Below, piece after piece: positions 22,017 to 33,046 of a stretch of DNA of 64,000 nt (the first letter of the stretch is position 1; every line of letters starts with the position of its first letter). Below the pieces are notes generated by a model. That model worked only from the letters and a program-made list of their open reading frames with translations, did no database searches and had not been told where the DNA came from. The stretch lies in NCBI GenBank assembly GCA_965240325.2, contig OZ251230.1:1426001-1490000 (forward strand), read 5' to 3'. The translations under genes and the position numbers were made by a program. This DNA is from Rebecca billardiae RCC1528 (Eukaryota; Haptophyta).

Positions 22017-23189
22017 TCACTCCGACTTGGCTCGTGAGCCAGGCGCGGAGGCCGCGGCGGAGCTGCGAGCCAACTCCTCCTTCCACATTCGGTCTGTGCC
22101 ATGCAGGGCGTCGAGCAGCCCGGTGGTGCCGTAGTTGCAGTTGAACTTGGCGTGGTGGTAGTCGTGGAAGTTGGGCTGCATGTCGAAGCTCGAGACCCAC
22201 GGGAAGCGGTGCCCCGAGTGGTGCGCCTGCGTGCCAAGCGTCGCGCCGCAGATCCAAATGAGGGCAAAGGCCACGTGCGTGCGCAGAGGGATGAGCCCGC
22301 TGGAGAAGGGCACAAGGTTGGAGACGATGAACTCGACGGGGTGCGCGTAGATCGCGACGATGCCCAGCGGCGCGGTGAACTCGTGGTGCTGCTTGTGGAA
22401 GCGCGCGTAGAGCCGCTTCGAGTGCAGCAGCCAGTGCGAGTAGAAGAAGAGGACCTCGTTCACGGCGAGCAGCCCGCCAAAGTGGAGCAGCTGCTCGCGC
22501 TTGCTCGGCAGCGTGCCGTCGATGCGGATGCCACGGCGGCCGGCGGAGTACTTGGTGCACATGGTGAAGCACAGCATGTACGGCAGCACGATGAGCAGGT
22601 TCATCAGCACCACGCGCGCCACCTTGGGGAGCTTGGCGACGTCGATGCGCTTCTCGGGCTGCAGCTTGGAGCGCGCGAGCACGCTGGGCGCGCCCCACAC
22701 GTCGAGCGGCAGCAGGAGCAGGCCGTGCACGATGTACCCGACGGCGAAGAGGCTGAAGCCGAGTAGCCCGAGCGCCTCACACGCGTACCCGTCGTACACG
22801 CCGCCGACCGTGTGCACAGTCCACTGCATGAAGTCGGCCCACATGGCCGCGGTTACAGAGTACAGCCCAGTCGTGACGGCCCACCCAACCGGTGAGTTGC
22901 CCATCATCGCGAGCACGAGGTAGAAGACGAGCACGGCCGCAGTGGCCTCGGCCGGGTCCGCCGCCGCCACGGTCCACGCGTTCTGCGCGAGGTCCGCCCA
23001 TTCTGTGTGCGACTTGCTCACTGCGGTCGTGTTGCCGCTCCACCAGCTGCCCCCGCTGGTCTGCGCGGGGGCGCTGACGGGTCCGAGAGAGCGCGCGTGG
23101 AGCGTGAGCGCCACGCAGGCGACTACCAACGCATGCACGACGTCGCGCGCCAGGTGCACGCCGCGCGGGGGGGGCGGTGCCGCGCCCAT
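22017..23189 (-). CDS. Fatty acid hydroxylase / sterol desaturase family protein
   Basis: Intronless; 390 aa from the ATG at 23189 (an in-frame ATG at 23303 would add 38 residues). Membrane di-iron oxygenase with the three His boxes: HWLLH, HKQHH and HDYHH, plus an extra [11 protein letters not shown]. Several hydrophobic segments ([59 protein letters not shown]) fit an ER polytopic enzyme. The closest recognised group is the ERG25-like C4-methylsterol oxidase type, but a C5-sterol desaturase or fatty acid hydroxylase cannot be excluded. The N-terminal third is longer than in minimal ERG25 proteins. It shares a 305-bp head-to-head promoter region with the coiled-coil gene. Confidence 0.85.
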   Translation of the reverse strand: MGAAPPPPRGVHLARDVVHALVVACVALTLHARSLGPVSAPAQTSGGSWWSGNTTAVSKSHTEWADLAQNAWTVAAADPAEATAAVLVFYLVLAMMGNSPVGWAVTTGLYSVTAAMWADFMQWTVHTVGGVYDGYACEALGLLGFSLFAVGYIVHGLLLLPLDVWGAPSVLARSKLQPEKRIDVAKLPKVARVVLMNLLIVLPYMLCFTMCTKYSAGRRGIRIDGTLPSKREQLLHFGGLLAVNEVLFFYSHWLLHSKRLYARFHKQHHEFTAPLGIVAIYAHPVEFIVSNLVPFSSGLIPLRTHVAFALIWICGATLGTQAHHSGHRFPWVSSFDMQPNFHDYHHAKFNCNYGTTGLLDALHGTDRMWKEELARSSAAASAPGSRAKSE

Positions 23190-23494
23190 AGCTGGCAGCG
23201 CGACACGCGCGCGGCGGGTCGAGGTGCAGCTTCGAGGCGCGGGTGCGCGTTGGAAGCGAATCTCGATCGCAGCTATTGTACTCATTACCCGTACGCTATT
23301 CATTGTTCAGGCGCCCACCGCAATATTTTCAATTTGCTCGTCATTGGACTCCCCGGTTCACGCGTCGAATCGGCTTGGAGATCGCTGCATCTCCCGAAGA
23401 CGCGACGAGCGGCACGGGCCCGACGACCGAAGGCGCACAATCTGACATCAATCATTTTGAATTGAGCGTTTGCGCTTCACGTCCGCCCGCGGCC

Positions 23495-25434
23495 ATGGCG
23501 GAGTCGTTCGGGCCGGATGGAGGCTATGAGCTCGATTACTACGCCCAGGGCTCGCATCACTCGTCAGCGGAGGAGTACGAGCACTGGTCAGCTGTCGATC
23601 CGCTCTCTGCCGCGGAGGCAGTGCTGTCTCGCGCGAGCTACCTCAGCGAGGACGTGCGCGGCTCGGACGGCGCGGCCGAAGAGATTGAGGCGCTCGCGCG
23701 CGAGATGCACGAGCTCGGCGCCACAGAGCAGAGCTCCAGCGCCGGCTCGTCGTGGCGCGAGTCGTCTGCGCACGATGATCCACGGGCTGGGCTGCCGCCC
23801 TCCGGCTATCCCGGCCCCGAGTTCTACATGCGCGCGCAGGCGCATGCTGCTACGGGGACGAGCGGAGTCCCACTGAGCACGCATGGCGCGCACGTCGGCA
23901 TGGGCGGCGCGCACGCGGGGCAGGCGGCGCCAAACGTGGCCGATCTCGGCTATTACCACAGGCATGGGCGGCCGGGCGGCGCTTTATCCGGCTACGGCGC
24001 GAGCCCAGCTGCTCGGGGCGATAGCCAGGCGATTGCAGGTGCGCTGCGCGAGATGCAGCAGCGTGTGCGCGCGCTCGAGGCCGAGCGCTCGACGCTGCAG
24101 GCGGGCTGCGAGGCGAAGGAGGCGATGGCCAAGCAGCTCGAGCAGGAGCTGACGCATGCTCGCGCCGAGGCGTCAGCGCGCACGTCCCAGCTCGCCGCGC
24201 CGCCCGACGCCGCACGCACCGACGTGGCTGGCGGCTCTGAGCATCTTGTCGGCAGCGGAGCGAGCGTTGTCACCCTGCGCGCTGAGCTCGAGCAGCTGCG
24301 CACGCAGGCGCAGGCGGCCGACGCCGACCGGCGCGTGGCGCAGGCGCAGCTCGAGACGCTCGAGGCCGAGCTCGTCGGGCAGCAGGCCGAGGCGAGCGAG
24401 AGCACCGCCGAGGCCGAGCGCCGCGCCACCGAGCTCGAGCAGCAAAGCTCGGCCGCGCGCGCCCACTTGGAGGGCCTGGTGGCCTCGCTCGCGGCCGAAC
24501 GCGAGTCTCGGCGCCGGGTGGAGCAGCAGCGCGCGCAGGCGGACGAGGCCATGACGTGCGCGCGCGGTCGTGTGTCCACGCGCGGTGTAGCGCGAGCTCC
24601 TCGCGCCTCGCTCGCTCTCACACGCCTGTGGCCCGGATGCACGCTGCGTGTGCACACCGCCGCCCCGCGCCGCTGCCCGCGCCGCTGCGTGCGCAGGCAT
24701 GCTCTCTCCCTGTCCACCAAGCTGCTGAGCAAGCTGTGCGGGGACAGTGCGGCGCACGAGGCGGCTCCAGCCGCCGCTGACATGAGCGCATGGCCGCCGG
24801 CCGCGCGTGCGCCCTTCGGCGCCGCGGAGAGCGGCTCGCAGCTCTCGGCCGCTGCACCGTCCACGCCGCTCCGAACGGGCGCCGATGCGCGGACCGAGGG
24901 CGAGCTGGAGCTGCAGCGCGTGCTCGGCGTGGCGGAGCGCGAGGTGCGCAGCGCGCGAGAGGAGTTCGAGCGGGTTGTGCAGGAGGCGTGCGACCGTGCC
25001 GCGGCCGGCGTCGAGGGCGCAGCAGAGCCGGTCCATGCCGCGCTCGAGGCGGTGCAGGCGAAGGTGATTGGCCGACGCGCCACGCGCCGCGCGCTGCGCG
25101 CGCCCTTGGGCCGTGGGCGGCCCGCTGGCTATGCTGACACTCGAGTGCCCGCGCGCGTCACCCTCGATCCCGCCGGCGCATTCGCGCGCCACGCGCGCAG
25201 GCGACGCAGCTGAGTGTGCTCAGGCGGGCGTACAAGCTGGCGACCGATGAGCTGCAGCGTGCGCGCGAGTCCCTCGCGCTGACGCATCAGGAGCTCACGC
25301 ACACGGCAGGTGTCGCCGAGCGCCGCTTGCGCACGATCAAGAAGCTGCGCGGGCCTCCACGCTCCGCCAGTCAGACGGCCGCGTCCGCTGCGCGTACGGC
25401 TGTACGCATCCCGACGGGTCAGCGCGCGCGATGA
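23495..25434 (+). CDS. Coiled-coil protein of unknown function
   Basis: Three exons: 23495-24555, 24697-25063, 25201-25434; 553 aa, all junctions in frame (exon 1-2 joins as MTHALSLSTKLLSKL). The first ~180 residues are disordered with acidic and Gly/His-rich parts. Residues about 180-360 are a long Ala/Glu/Gln-rich coiled coil (MQQRVRALEAERSTLQAGCE, LEAELVGQQAEASESTAEAE). A second coiled coil follows (LQRVLGVAEREVRSAREEFE, then ATDELQRARESLALTHQEL). The C-terminus is basic. Cytoskeletal or centrosomal roles are typical for such proteins, but nothing here specifies one. The last exon could be spliced further, since the final ~25 residues are not protein-like. Confidence 0.7.
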
Positions 25435-26131
25435 CTTGACACTGCTGCGGGCTGACTCTGCCTGGCTGAGTAGTGACTGTCAGACTCAGAGCCAGCGGCA
25501 GCGGCACGCCGCACGGACTGATCGTCTTGCCGTCTTGGCACTCTCAAGTCTCAGGCTCAGACTCAGAGACAGAGTCTCAGACAGAGTGCGGCGGCGCGGG
25601 TCAGCGGGTCTCCGGGCTCTCGGCGGCTCCGCGGTCCGCCGGTCCGGGTCTCCCGCCGACCCGCGGCGCCGGTCTGCACACCGTGCTGTGCTGGCAATGG
25701 CACACGCCACACGTGACACGCGGCCACTCCGCGACTGGGCTGTGGGCACTGGCAGCCCACTGGCACGCGCGAATCGGATAAATAAAATTAACGGCGAATC
25801 GACCGAATCGTAGTGGAGTTCCGCGACCGCTCGGGCGGGCGCCTTGCTGCTTGCACTACTGTCTACTTGCAGCGCTGCACGGTGCCGGCGGCACCGGCGA
25901 TGCCGCAGTCCGACTCCGAGTCCGAGTCCGAGCCGGGCTGGGCCCGCGGGCGCCGTCTCTGGTGAATCGTGAATCCTCTGGTGACTGACAATGTCAAGAC
26001 ATGCTGATGTCATGCACGGTTCCTGACTCACCTGACTGAGTCCCGGAGCGGGCAGAGGCAGCCGGCCGTGTGGCGTGGGAGCCGGCCTCAAGGCTGAGGC
26101 CCACTGCGCGCGGCGCCCTTGTCCTTGAGCA
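25435..26131. other. Intergenic, no gene seen
   Basis: Convergent region rich in CAGACTCAGAG/GTGACTG-type words (25435-25590, 25960-26050), with a short CCGAGT hexamer run near 25910-25937. No RNA gene or domain-bearing frame. Confidence 0.6.
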
Positions 26132-26929
26132 CTAGGCCGGGCATACAGCAAGCTCGGACCACGTCGCAGCGCGCGATTCCGCGGCAGGAGCTCCCGCATG
26201 TGCAGTGGCCACAGGTGTGGCCTGCTCCTTCGAATCGCTTGATGGGGCGGCTTGATGCGGCTCTGGACCCGCACTGCTCGTGAGGTTGGCAGGGGTGCTT
26301 CTCACAGCGTCGCCGGCGGGCACGGCGCTGGGAGCAACCGCAGGCAGGCTCTCGACCGCCGCCTTCATCGCGCGCAGGTTCGCCGGGACGTCCTCTCGGA
26401 TGCGCCATTCGATGGCGAGGACAGGCACGAGGAATCGGGGAGTGACGTTGACAGTGTACACCAGCTTGGTGCTGGCGCGTGTGTGCGGCTGCAGCACCCA
26501 CTCGCCCTCGAACGTGGCGAGCATCCGCGACTCGACGAGGGAGAACTTGATCTTACGTCTCTGCTGGCGCGCCTCCTCGTCCGACACGTAGGGCCCGCCT
26601 GCATCTCCTGGCTCCCGGCCGAAGAGGTCGTCCGCCGTGTCGTCTGGCTCCGGCCCGATGATTTCCACGAGGTCCAGCGTCACCTCCGCCGAGAACTCGA
26701 AGCCGAGGATCTGCTGCGCGCCCTCTTGGTACACGCGAATGCCATCCGGACCGTCCGGGTGCGGCAGCCGGTTAGAGACGACCAGATTCGGGACGTGATT
26801 CGCAAGGTTGTTGTAGTCTGTGAGGATGCGCCACACGTCCTCGGGCGGGCGCTGGACCACGATGGAGGCCGAAATACGGCGGCTGTTGAACTCAGTCGCC
26901 TCGATAATGGGCGTCTCGCCGATGATCAT
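26132..26929 (-). CDS. START-like (SRPBCC, Coq10/polyketide cyclase type) protein; 5' end uncertain
   Basis: The domain reads ISASIVVQRPPEDVWRILTD, YNNLANHVPNLVVSNRL, RVYQEGAQQILGFEFSAEVT and, later, EGEWVLQPHTRASTKLVYTV, the classic hydrophobic-pocket fold common in plant and cyanobacterial plastid proteins. The last ~80 residues are Ala/Pro/Ser-rich and probably disordered. The frame stays open to about 27085 and encodes a hydrophobic stretch (YTLLASAVGVVLCTAAALP) but has no ATG before the first one at 26929. The real start may therefore lie in an undetected upstream exon. It is head-to-head with the ammonium transporter gene. Ligand unknown. Confidence 0.75.
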   Translation of the reverse strand: MIIGETPIIEATEFNSRRISASIVVQRPPEDVWRILTDYNNLANHVPNLVVSNRLPHPDGPDGIRVYQEGAQQILGFEFSAEVTLDLVEIIGPEPDDTADDLFGREPGDAGGPYVSDEEARQQRRKIKFSLVESRMLATFEGEWVLQPHTRASTKLVYTVNVTPRFLVPVLAIEWRIREDVPANLRAMKAAVESLPAVAPSAVPAGDAVRSTPANLTSSAGPEPHQAAPSSDSKEQATPVATAHAGAPAAESRAATWSELAVCPA

Positions 26930-27251
26930 GGGAAGTGCCGCGGCGGTGCAGAGAACCACCCCCACCGCGCTGGCGAGCAGCGTGTACTTGTTGCGCGCCA
27001 CGATGTGGATCTTGGACCACTCACGCCGTCGAGGCGACTGGACCCCGGACTCACCGGCTTCACCCGGACATCGATCGCGACGTTACACTAATGAATACGG
27101 CCGCCGACGTTCGTCAGTGATAACAGCAGTGCGGCTCGTCATTTATGATGGGCGGGCCTCAAAAGAAACTGAATGAGTGATCATGGGTAACTGCCGAGCC
27201 ACCGCGAGCGATCTCCGCCCCGTGAACTCATCGCCAGGCCGCCCATTGGCC

Positions 27252-29102
27252 ATGCCGTTCACAGTCGAGGAGGTGAGGGCCCTGCGCAGCCAGGGCCTTG
27301 GCTTCGTCGTGGAGAAGCTGGACGCAGTAGAGCGTTCTGGTGCGTGGGCGCCGGCCTCCGACGTTGCCGCCCCGGGCACACGACCCGGGCTCAGCCTGCG
27401 CTGCCCTCAAAACTCTAAACGGCGCGCCCCTCGCACCACGCGCGCGCACGCAGCCGACACGCAGTGGCTGCTGTACGCGGCGGCTCTGGTCTTCTTCATG
27501 CAGACGGGCTTTGCGATGCTGTGCGCGGGCCTCGTGCGCGCGAAGAACACCAAGAACATTCTTCTCAAGAACGTGCTCGACGCGTGCGCGGGCGCTCTCG
27601 GTTTCTGGTGCGGGCGCGCCGCAGCGCCGCTGGCTGCGCGCGATGAGGTGGGGACGACGTTGGGTGTGTAGCCCGGGAGCGAGTACCGTTGGCACGGCCG
27701 CCTGACGTGCGCCGGAGCGCTGCGTCGCCGCGCACTTGCTCTCACAGGACGGTCGGCTACGCGTTTGCGTACGGCGAGGCCAACGGCGGCAACCCATTCA
27801 TCGGCAACACCTACTTCTTCCTGACCAACTTTGAGGGCAACGACTCGTACGAGTCGTTCCTCTTCCAGTTCGCTTTTGCGGCGACCGCGGCGACGATCGT
27901 CTCTGGCGCCGTCGCCGAGCGCACAAAGATGGCCGCGTACCTGGGCTATTCGTTGGCGCTGACGTCGCTCGTGTACCCGGTGGTGGCGCACTGGGTGTGG
28001 TCCTCGGCGGGCTGGCTGTCGGCGTTCAACGCCAGCCCGCTGCTCGGCACCGGGATGATCGACTTTGCTGGGTGCGGGACCGTGCACATGGTCGGCGGCA
28101 TCTCCGCGCTGCTCGGCGCCGCGGTCGTCGGCCCGCGCCTCGGCCGGTACGACGTCGACGGCAACCTGATTGAGATCCCGGGCCACTCGGCGACGCTCGC
28201 GGCGCTCGGCACGCTCATCCTGTGGGTGAGCGCCGCGTGCGAGCCAGCGCCGTGCGCGGCGGCAGGCGCCCGCCGCGCACCGCCGGGTCTGCACCCCGCG
28301 CGGCTCACCCCGCGATGCCGACCACCACGCCCGCCCCGCCGCCCCGGCGCAGGTTGGGTGGTACGGGTTCAACCCTGGCTCGACGCTCGCCATCTCTGGC
28401 GGCCTGAACGAGGTGGCCGCGAAGGCGGCGGTGACGACCACGCTCTCCGCGGCCGCAGGCGCAGTGAGCTGCCTCGTCCTCTTCAAGGTGTCCACGCACG
28501 CCTTCGACCTGGGGCAGACGCTGAACGGCGCGCTTGCCGGCCTCGTCTCCATCACGGCTGGCTGCTCTGTTGTCGAGCCGTGGGCCGCCGTGGTCATCGG
28601 AGCGATTGGCGGGGGCGTGGTGTACCCGAGCTTTGCAGAGTTGGTGCGCTCGAAGCTGAAGATCGATGACGTCGTCGACGCCTCAGCGGTGCACTTGGCG
28701 TGCGGCATGTGGGGGCTCATCGCGACATCGCTCTTCTGCACCAAGAAAGACTTGGCCAAGGCGTACGGCATCGACGACCCGCAGTACTACGGAGGCTTCT
28801 ACGCGCCCGTGGGCTACGGCCACCAGCTCTTCGCCAATGCGATCATCGGCATCATAGCCATCATTGGGTGGGTGACGACGCTGATGCTCCCATTCTTCAT
28901 CATGCTCAAGCACTTCAACCTGCTCCGGTCGCCGCCAGAGGAGGAGGAGTTGGGCATGGACGTGTCCAAGCACGGCGGCAGTGCGTACCCGGACTATCTT
29001 CCAGCGGTGCGCACGTCGCCAGGGAGGAGTACGGAACAGCAAAAGCCGCCTCAGTCGGCCACGGCTACCGTCGCGCAGGAGCCCGAAGCGGCCCAGCCAT
29101 GA
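27252..29102 (+). CDS. Ammonium transporter (AMT family)
   Basis: Four exons: 27252-27339, 27454-27607, 27748-28225, 28353-29102; 489 aa. Junctions restore family sequence: [40 protein letters not shown] and [17 protein letters not shown]. Signature regions are [20 protein letters not shown] (pore His region), [15 protein letters not shown] and [16 protein letters not shown]. About eleven membrane segments carry ammonium across the plasma or plastid membrane. The C-terminal tail (after [20 protein letters not shown]) is cytosolic, acidic then Ser/Gln-rich. The start at 27252 gives a short helical N-terminus ([20 protein letters not shown]). Confidence 0.95.
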
Positions 29103-29811
29103 CACGCTGCGAGCGTACGCATCCGGTGGCATAACCGGTTCCGGCCCGTATAAGACGGCTCCGGCTTCGGTCCACCCGCCCCCCAGACACAGTTCCGAGG
29201 GCGGCCGTTGCCTCTGTGTCTGACTGTGACGCTAGCTACAAGTCAGTTTGCTAGTGCGCCTGGTCCGCTAGTGCCCGAGGGCCCAGTCCGTGCCCGCCGG
29301 GCCCAGTGGCTCCGAAGCGGAGACCGGAGTCACCCGGCGGGCCGCAACCGGTAGCGGTGCCCGCAGGTCTACGCGCGGCACCGGCTCGGCCGGTCCGCTG
29401 ACGCGCCGCCGCCAGTCTTAGGATCGACGGTTATTAGTCATCGATGATGAACTCAGCATCGGCGCGACGTATAATCATGCATCACTAATCAGTGCGGGTC
29501 GGTGTCACGGTCCGCCCTGGGTTCCGTGCCTCCGAGTGCTGTATTACGAACTAGTACTGTTATTTGTAAATATACTGCTCCCTCTAGCTGCTCTGGCTCT
29601 CTCTCTCTCTCTGAATAAATAATCGATCTTTCTCTCTCGCTCTCCCTCCGTCGGGCCGCTCTCGGTAAAGTACATCTATCGTAATCGGTAGCCTATATAT
29701 GAGTATACTGACTATGTCATCACTATTCACTATTATACTAGTACTACGGCAGCTGCCGCAGTGCGCTATGCCTTTCCTATTCGGATGACGCAATGGCATC
29801 AGTGACGCTAC
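29103..29811. other. Intergenic, no gene seen
   Basis: Convergent region. It holds a GC-rich part (29260-29410) with GCCCAGT/CCGGT words, a small CT-rich patch near 29590-29650, and AT-richer sequence. No domain-bearing frame. Confidence 0.6.
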
Positions 29812-30861
29812 TTAAGACTTTCGTCGATCGAGCCCAAGTCCAAGTCGCCTGGCGTCCTCGCGGATGCGCTTGTTAGCTGCGCTGGCAATAGGAAGGTCGC
29901 ACGCATTTGCCGCGATCATGGTCTCCATGTGCGCGAGCGTCGTGCCGTTGAGGAGCGTGGGCCTCGGCGGGCGGTGCCACAACGTATCCCGACTGATCCC
30001 GAGCACGGCCTCGGCGAGTAGCACCGAGGTGTGATGGTGCTCGGCGTCTGCCAGGTTGAGCACCACGTGAAATCGGTTGAGCGTGCGCAGCGCGGCACCG
30101 AGGGCCGCATCTGTGCAGCTCCTGGGCTGCTGTCGGAAGTGGGGCACGAGGTGCTGGGTCAGGTAGTTGTTCGGCTCGTAGTACGCCCATGTCCGGTCTC
30201 GACGCCGGAACGGCTCTCGCGTGGCCGAGCGCAGCAGCTCCGCTACTGAGCCGTCCGCGTGGTAGCGCTGCGCCGCAGGCTGCATGGCCTTGTGCCGCTG
30301 CCATTTCCAGGACATGCGCACGGCTGAGAAGAAGCGCTGTATGGGGTCGCGCACGCAGATCACGAAGGTGTACGCGCTCCACAGCGGCGCTGCCGCGTGC
30401 GCGTACCCAAGCGCGTTCGCGACATCCCAGTCCGACTCGTGTAGGTGCTCCCAGCCCGGCTCGTACACAAAGAGGTGACCAAGCAGGGGCCAGGCAGCCG
30501 CGAAGCGCGTTGTCATGGCCGCCGTGGTCATCGGACTGAGAGGGGAGCTGCCAACCATCTGCTCGAAAAGGCGCGTGCTCTCAGCGGAGAATCGGCAGTT
30601 GCCGCTCAGATCCTCTCGGTATCGCAGCACACAGTCCTGCCTGCCGGATCGGATGTGGCGCCGTGCGCGGCAGAGTGTTGATCCCCCCGTCTTCATCACG
30701 TGCAGGAAGAGGACAGGCCGAATGCGCTGGACGTTGCGAGCGCGACAGTCCGGCGCGTCGACACCGCTGACAGTCAAGTTGGCGCCGGGTGCTGCCCGAC
30801 AGGTGAAGAGGCTCATGAGGAGGCTCATGCACCGCCGACGACATTGCTGTCGCGACGCCAT
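29812..30861 (-). CDS. Membrane-type carbohydrate sulfotransferase-like protein
   Basis: Single exon; 349 aa from the ATG at 30861 (another in-frame ATG at 30942). The PAPS-binding 5' loop is visible as PVLFLHVMKTGGSTLCRARR and the 3'-phosphate motif as CVRDPIQRFFSAVRMSWKW; NNYLTQHLVPHF matches a conserved part of Golgi 2-O-type sulfotransferases. The N-terminus (MSLLMSLFTCRAAPGANLTV) is a short signal anchor with an Asn sequon. It is expected to sulfate a sugar on a polysaccharide or glycoprotein in the Golgi. The substrate cannot be named. Sulfated surface polysaccharides are common in marine algae. Confidence 0.8.
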   Translation of the reverse strand: MASRQQCRRRCMSLLMSLFTCRAAPGANLTVSGVDAPDCRARNVQRIRPVLFLHVMKTGGSTLCRARRHIRSGRQDCVLRYREDLSGNCRFSAESTRLFEQMVGSSPLSPMTTAAMTTRFAAAWPLLGHLFVYEPGWEHLHESDWDVANALGYAHAAAPLWSAYTFVICVRDPIQRFFSAVRMSWKWQRHKAMQPAAQRYHADGSVAELLRSATREPFRRRDRTWAYYEPNNYLTQHLVPHFRQQPRSCTDAALGAALRTLNRFHVVLNLADAEHHHTSVLLAEAVLGISRDTLWHRPPRPTLLNGTTLAHMETMIAANACDLPIASAANKRIREDARRLGLGLDRRKS

Positions 30862-31300
30862 GCGCTGATGCAGAGTCCCAGATCTAGACCACCCTTGATG
30901 ATGAAAGTAGAGACTTGGACTCAGGACTGACCGACTGAGCATCTACTTGTACAACTAACTGACCGTACCACACCGGGACAAGTAAGATACTTGGTACTGT
31001 ACGACTGACCCTCCGGCTCCACCGTCCATGCGGATGGGCACGGTCTCCTGGCTACCCGGCGGCGCGAGGTCCGAGCCTGACTCTCAGAGGCCGCCGAGCT
31101 GGCCACCGGGCGCCCACCGCTCGGACCAGGCCCAGCAGAGCCTTCCTCCGTGGTAGCACGGGCCGTTCGCCCGTGCGGATTCACGCCGCATTCAGTGGAC
31201 ACGGGCGCCGCAGCCCCGCCAGGCCGCCTTAGTATGACACTGGCTCGAAGCGGAGCGGCGGCGGCAGCGAGCGGGCACGAGCGGGCGGCGTTAGGGCGGT
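30862..31300. other. Intergenic, nothing seen
   Basis: About 440 bp between two co-oriented genes. It contains the 5' flank of the sulfotransferase gene and the 3' flank of the UDP-glucose dehydrogenase gene. No motif recognised. Confidence 0.5.
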
Positions 31301-33046
31301 TCAGTCCTCGAGCGCCTCCGCCGGCTTGCCGGTCTTGCCGATCGCAAACACCTGGAAGCCGATCTCGCGCAGCTTGTCGTGGTCGAGGATGTTGCGCCCG
31401 TCAAAGACGAAGCACGGCTTGACCATCGACTGGTACACGCGCGTGAAGTCGATCGTCTTGAACTCGTCCCACTCGGTCAGGATGGCGATGGCGTGCGCGC
31501 CCGCGCACGCGACGTATGCGTCGTTCTCCATGGTCACCTTGTTTGCCGGTGGGTTGCCCAGGTCGTAGTTCATCTGCTCGACCGTCACCTTCGGGTCGTA
31601 GATCGCGAGATTCGCGCCCTCGCGCTGCAACACCTCGCACACGTGGATGGCGGGCGTCTCGCGCGTGTCGCCCGTGTCCTTCTTGAAGGCAAAGCCGAGC
31701 ACGGCGATCTTCTTGCCTGCGCGCCGAGGGGCGCTCGCGCGAAGAGGGCGGGCCGTGAGCAGCCGCGCGCCGCAGCCGCGCCGTCCCCGCACGTTCGCCC
31801 ACCGCCGCCTCTGCCCGCGGCGCGGCGCGGCGCGGGTCGGCGGAGGCGCCGGCTCGGCCCGCCGCGCACGCGCGCGGCGGGCGCGGCGCGCACCGGAGAC
31901 TGTGTTGAACATCGAGGCGACCATTTTCTCCGCGAAGCGCTGCTTCTGCCAGTTGTTCATGGTGATCACCGACTCCCAGTACGCCGCGACCTCGGGCAAG
32001 CCGAACGAGCGGCACAGGTACACCAGGTTGAGGATGTCCTTCTGGAAGCAGCTGCCGCCAAAGCCGACTGATGCGCGCAGGAACTTGGGCCCGATGCGCG
32101 AGTCCACGCCAATCGCGTGCGCCACCTCGTCCACGTCCGCGCCCGTCGCCTCGCACAGCGCGGAGATCGAGTTGATCGACGAGATGCGCTGCGCGAGGAA
32201 CGCGTTGGCGGTCAGCTTGGACAGCTCCGCCGACCACAGGTTGGTCGTGAGCACCTTCTCCGTCGGCACCCATCGGCGGTAGATGTTGGCGAGCTTCTCG
32301 ATGGCGGCGATGCCGTCCGGGGTCTGCTCGCCGCCGACGAGCACGCGGTCCGGCTTGAGCAGGTCGTCGACCGCCGTGCCCTCGGCGAGGAACTCGGGGT
32401 TTGAGAGCACCTGGAAAGCATGCATCGAGTTCGACTCGAGCACGCGCGCCATCGCCGCCGCCGTCTTCACCGGCACCGTAGACTTCTCGACGATGATCTG
32501 CGCGCGGCGCGCCGAGCAGGCGCGAGCGAGTGCGCACGCAAGCGCACGCGTCCGATCGCGCGTCAGCGTGGGGGCGGGCACGCGGCCAGCGCGCGCCGCG
32601 CGCGGCGCGGCGACAGCATCGATCCATGCGCATCGAGGCCGCTCGCGCAGGCGAGCGCCAGCGCGGCGCACCTTGGGCCCCTCCGCGATGCTCGCGATGT
32701 GACGGCCTGCCAGCTCCCAGTACTGCAGGTCAGCCGCCTGCCCGGCGCCGATGCCCGCCTTCTTCGTCGGAGTGTTGACCGAGACGAAGATGATGTCGGC
32801 CTCCTTCACGGCCGCATCGATGTCCGTCGTGAAGAACAGGTTCTTCCCGCGAGCCGCCTCGACAATCTCCTGCAGGCCCGGCTCGTAGATGGGCAGATTC
32901 TTTGAGTTCCACGCGGCGATCCGCCGCTCGGACAGGTCGCACACGGTGACCTTCACGTCGGGGCACATCTTGGCGATCACCGTCATGGTCGGGCCACCGA
33001 CGTACCCAGCGCCGAGGCAGCAGATCTTTGTGGTGAACTCCGCCAT
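31301..33046 (-). CDS. ugdh: UDP-glucose 6-dehydrogenase
   Basis: Three exons on the minus strand: 33046-32672, 32497-31894, 31716-31301; 464 aa, in frame throughout (joins read [17 protein letters not shown] and [17 protein letters not shown]). Oxidises UDP-glucose to UDP-glucuronate with NAD+. The Rossmann motif [12 protein letters not shown] lies near the N-terminus; the catalytic Cys sits in [11 protein letters not shown] (about residue 274); [16 protein letters not shown] and the UDP-binding C-terminal domain follow. No targeting sequence, so cytosolic. It supplies uronic acids for cell-wall or scale polysaccharides. The introns are 174 and 177 nt and lack in-frame stops, so an unspliced reading looks deceptively continuous. 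Confidence 0.96.
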   Translation of the reverse strand: MAEFTTKICCLGAGYVGGPTMTVIAKMCPDVKVTVCDLSERRIAAWNSKNLPIYEPGLQEIVEAARGKNLFFTTDIDAAVKEADIIFVSVNTPTKKAGIGAGQAADLQYWELAGRHIASIAEGPKVRRAGARLRERPRCAWIDAVAAPRAARAGRVPAPTLTRDRTRALACALARACSARRAQIIVEKSTVPVKTAAAMARVLESNSMHAFQVLSNPEFLAEGTAVDDLLKPDRVLVGGEQTPDGIAAIEKLANIYRRWVPTEKVLTTNLWSAELSKLTANAFLAQRISSINSISALCEATGADVDEVAHAIGVDSRIGPKFLRASVGFGGSCFQKDILNLVYLCRSFGLPEVAAYWESVITMNNWQKQRFAEKMVASMFNTVSGARRARRARARRAEPAPPPTRAAPRRGQRRRWANVRGRRGCGARLLTARPLRASAPRRAGKKIAVLGFAFKKDTGDTRETPAIHVCEVLQREGANLAIYDPKVTVEQMNYDLGNPPANKVTMENDAYVACAGAHAIAILTEWDEFKTIDFTRVYQSMVKPCFVFDGRNILDHDKLREIGFQVFAIGKTGKPAEALED

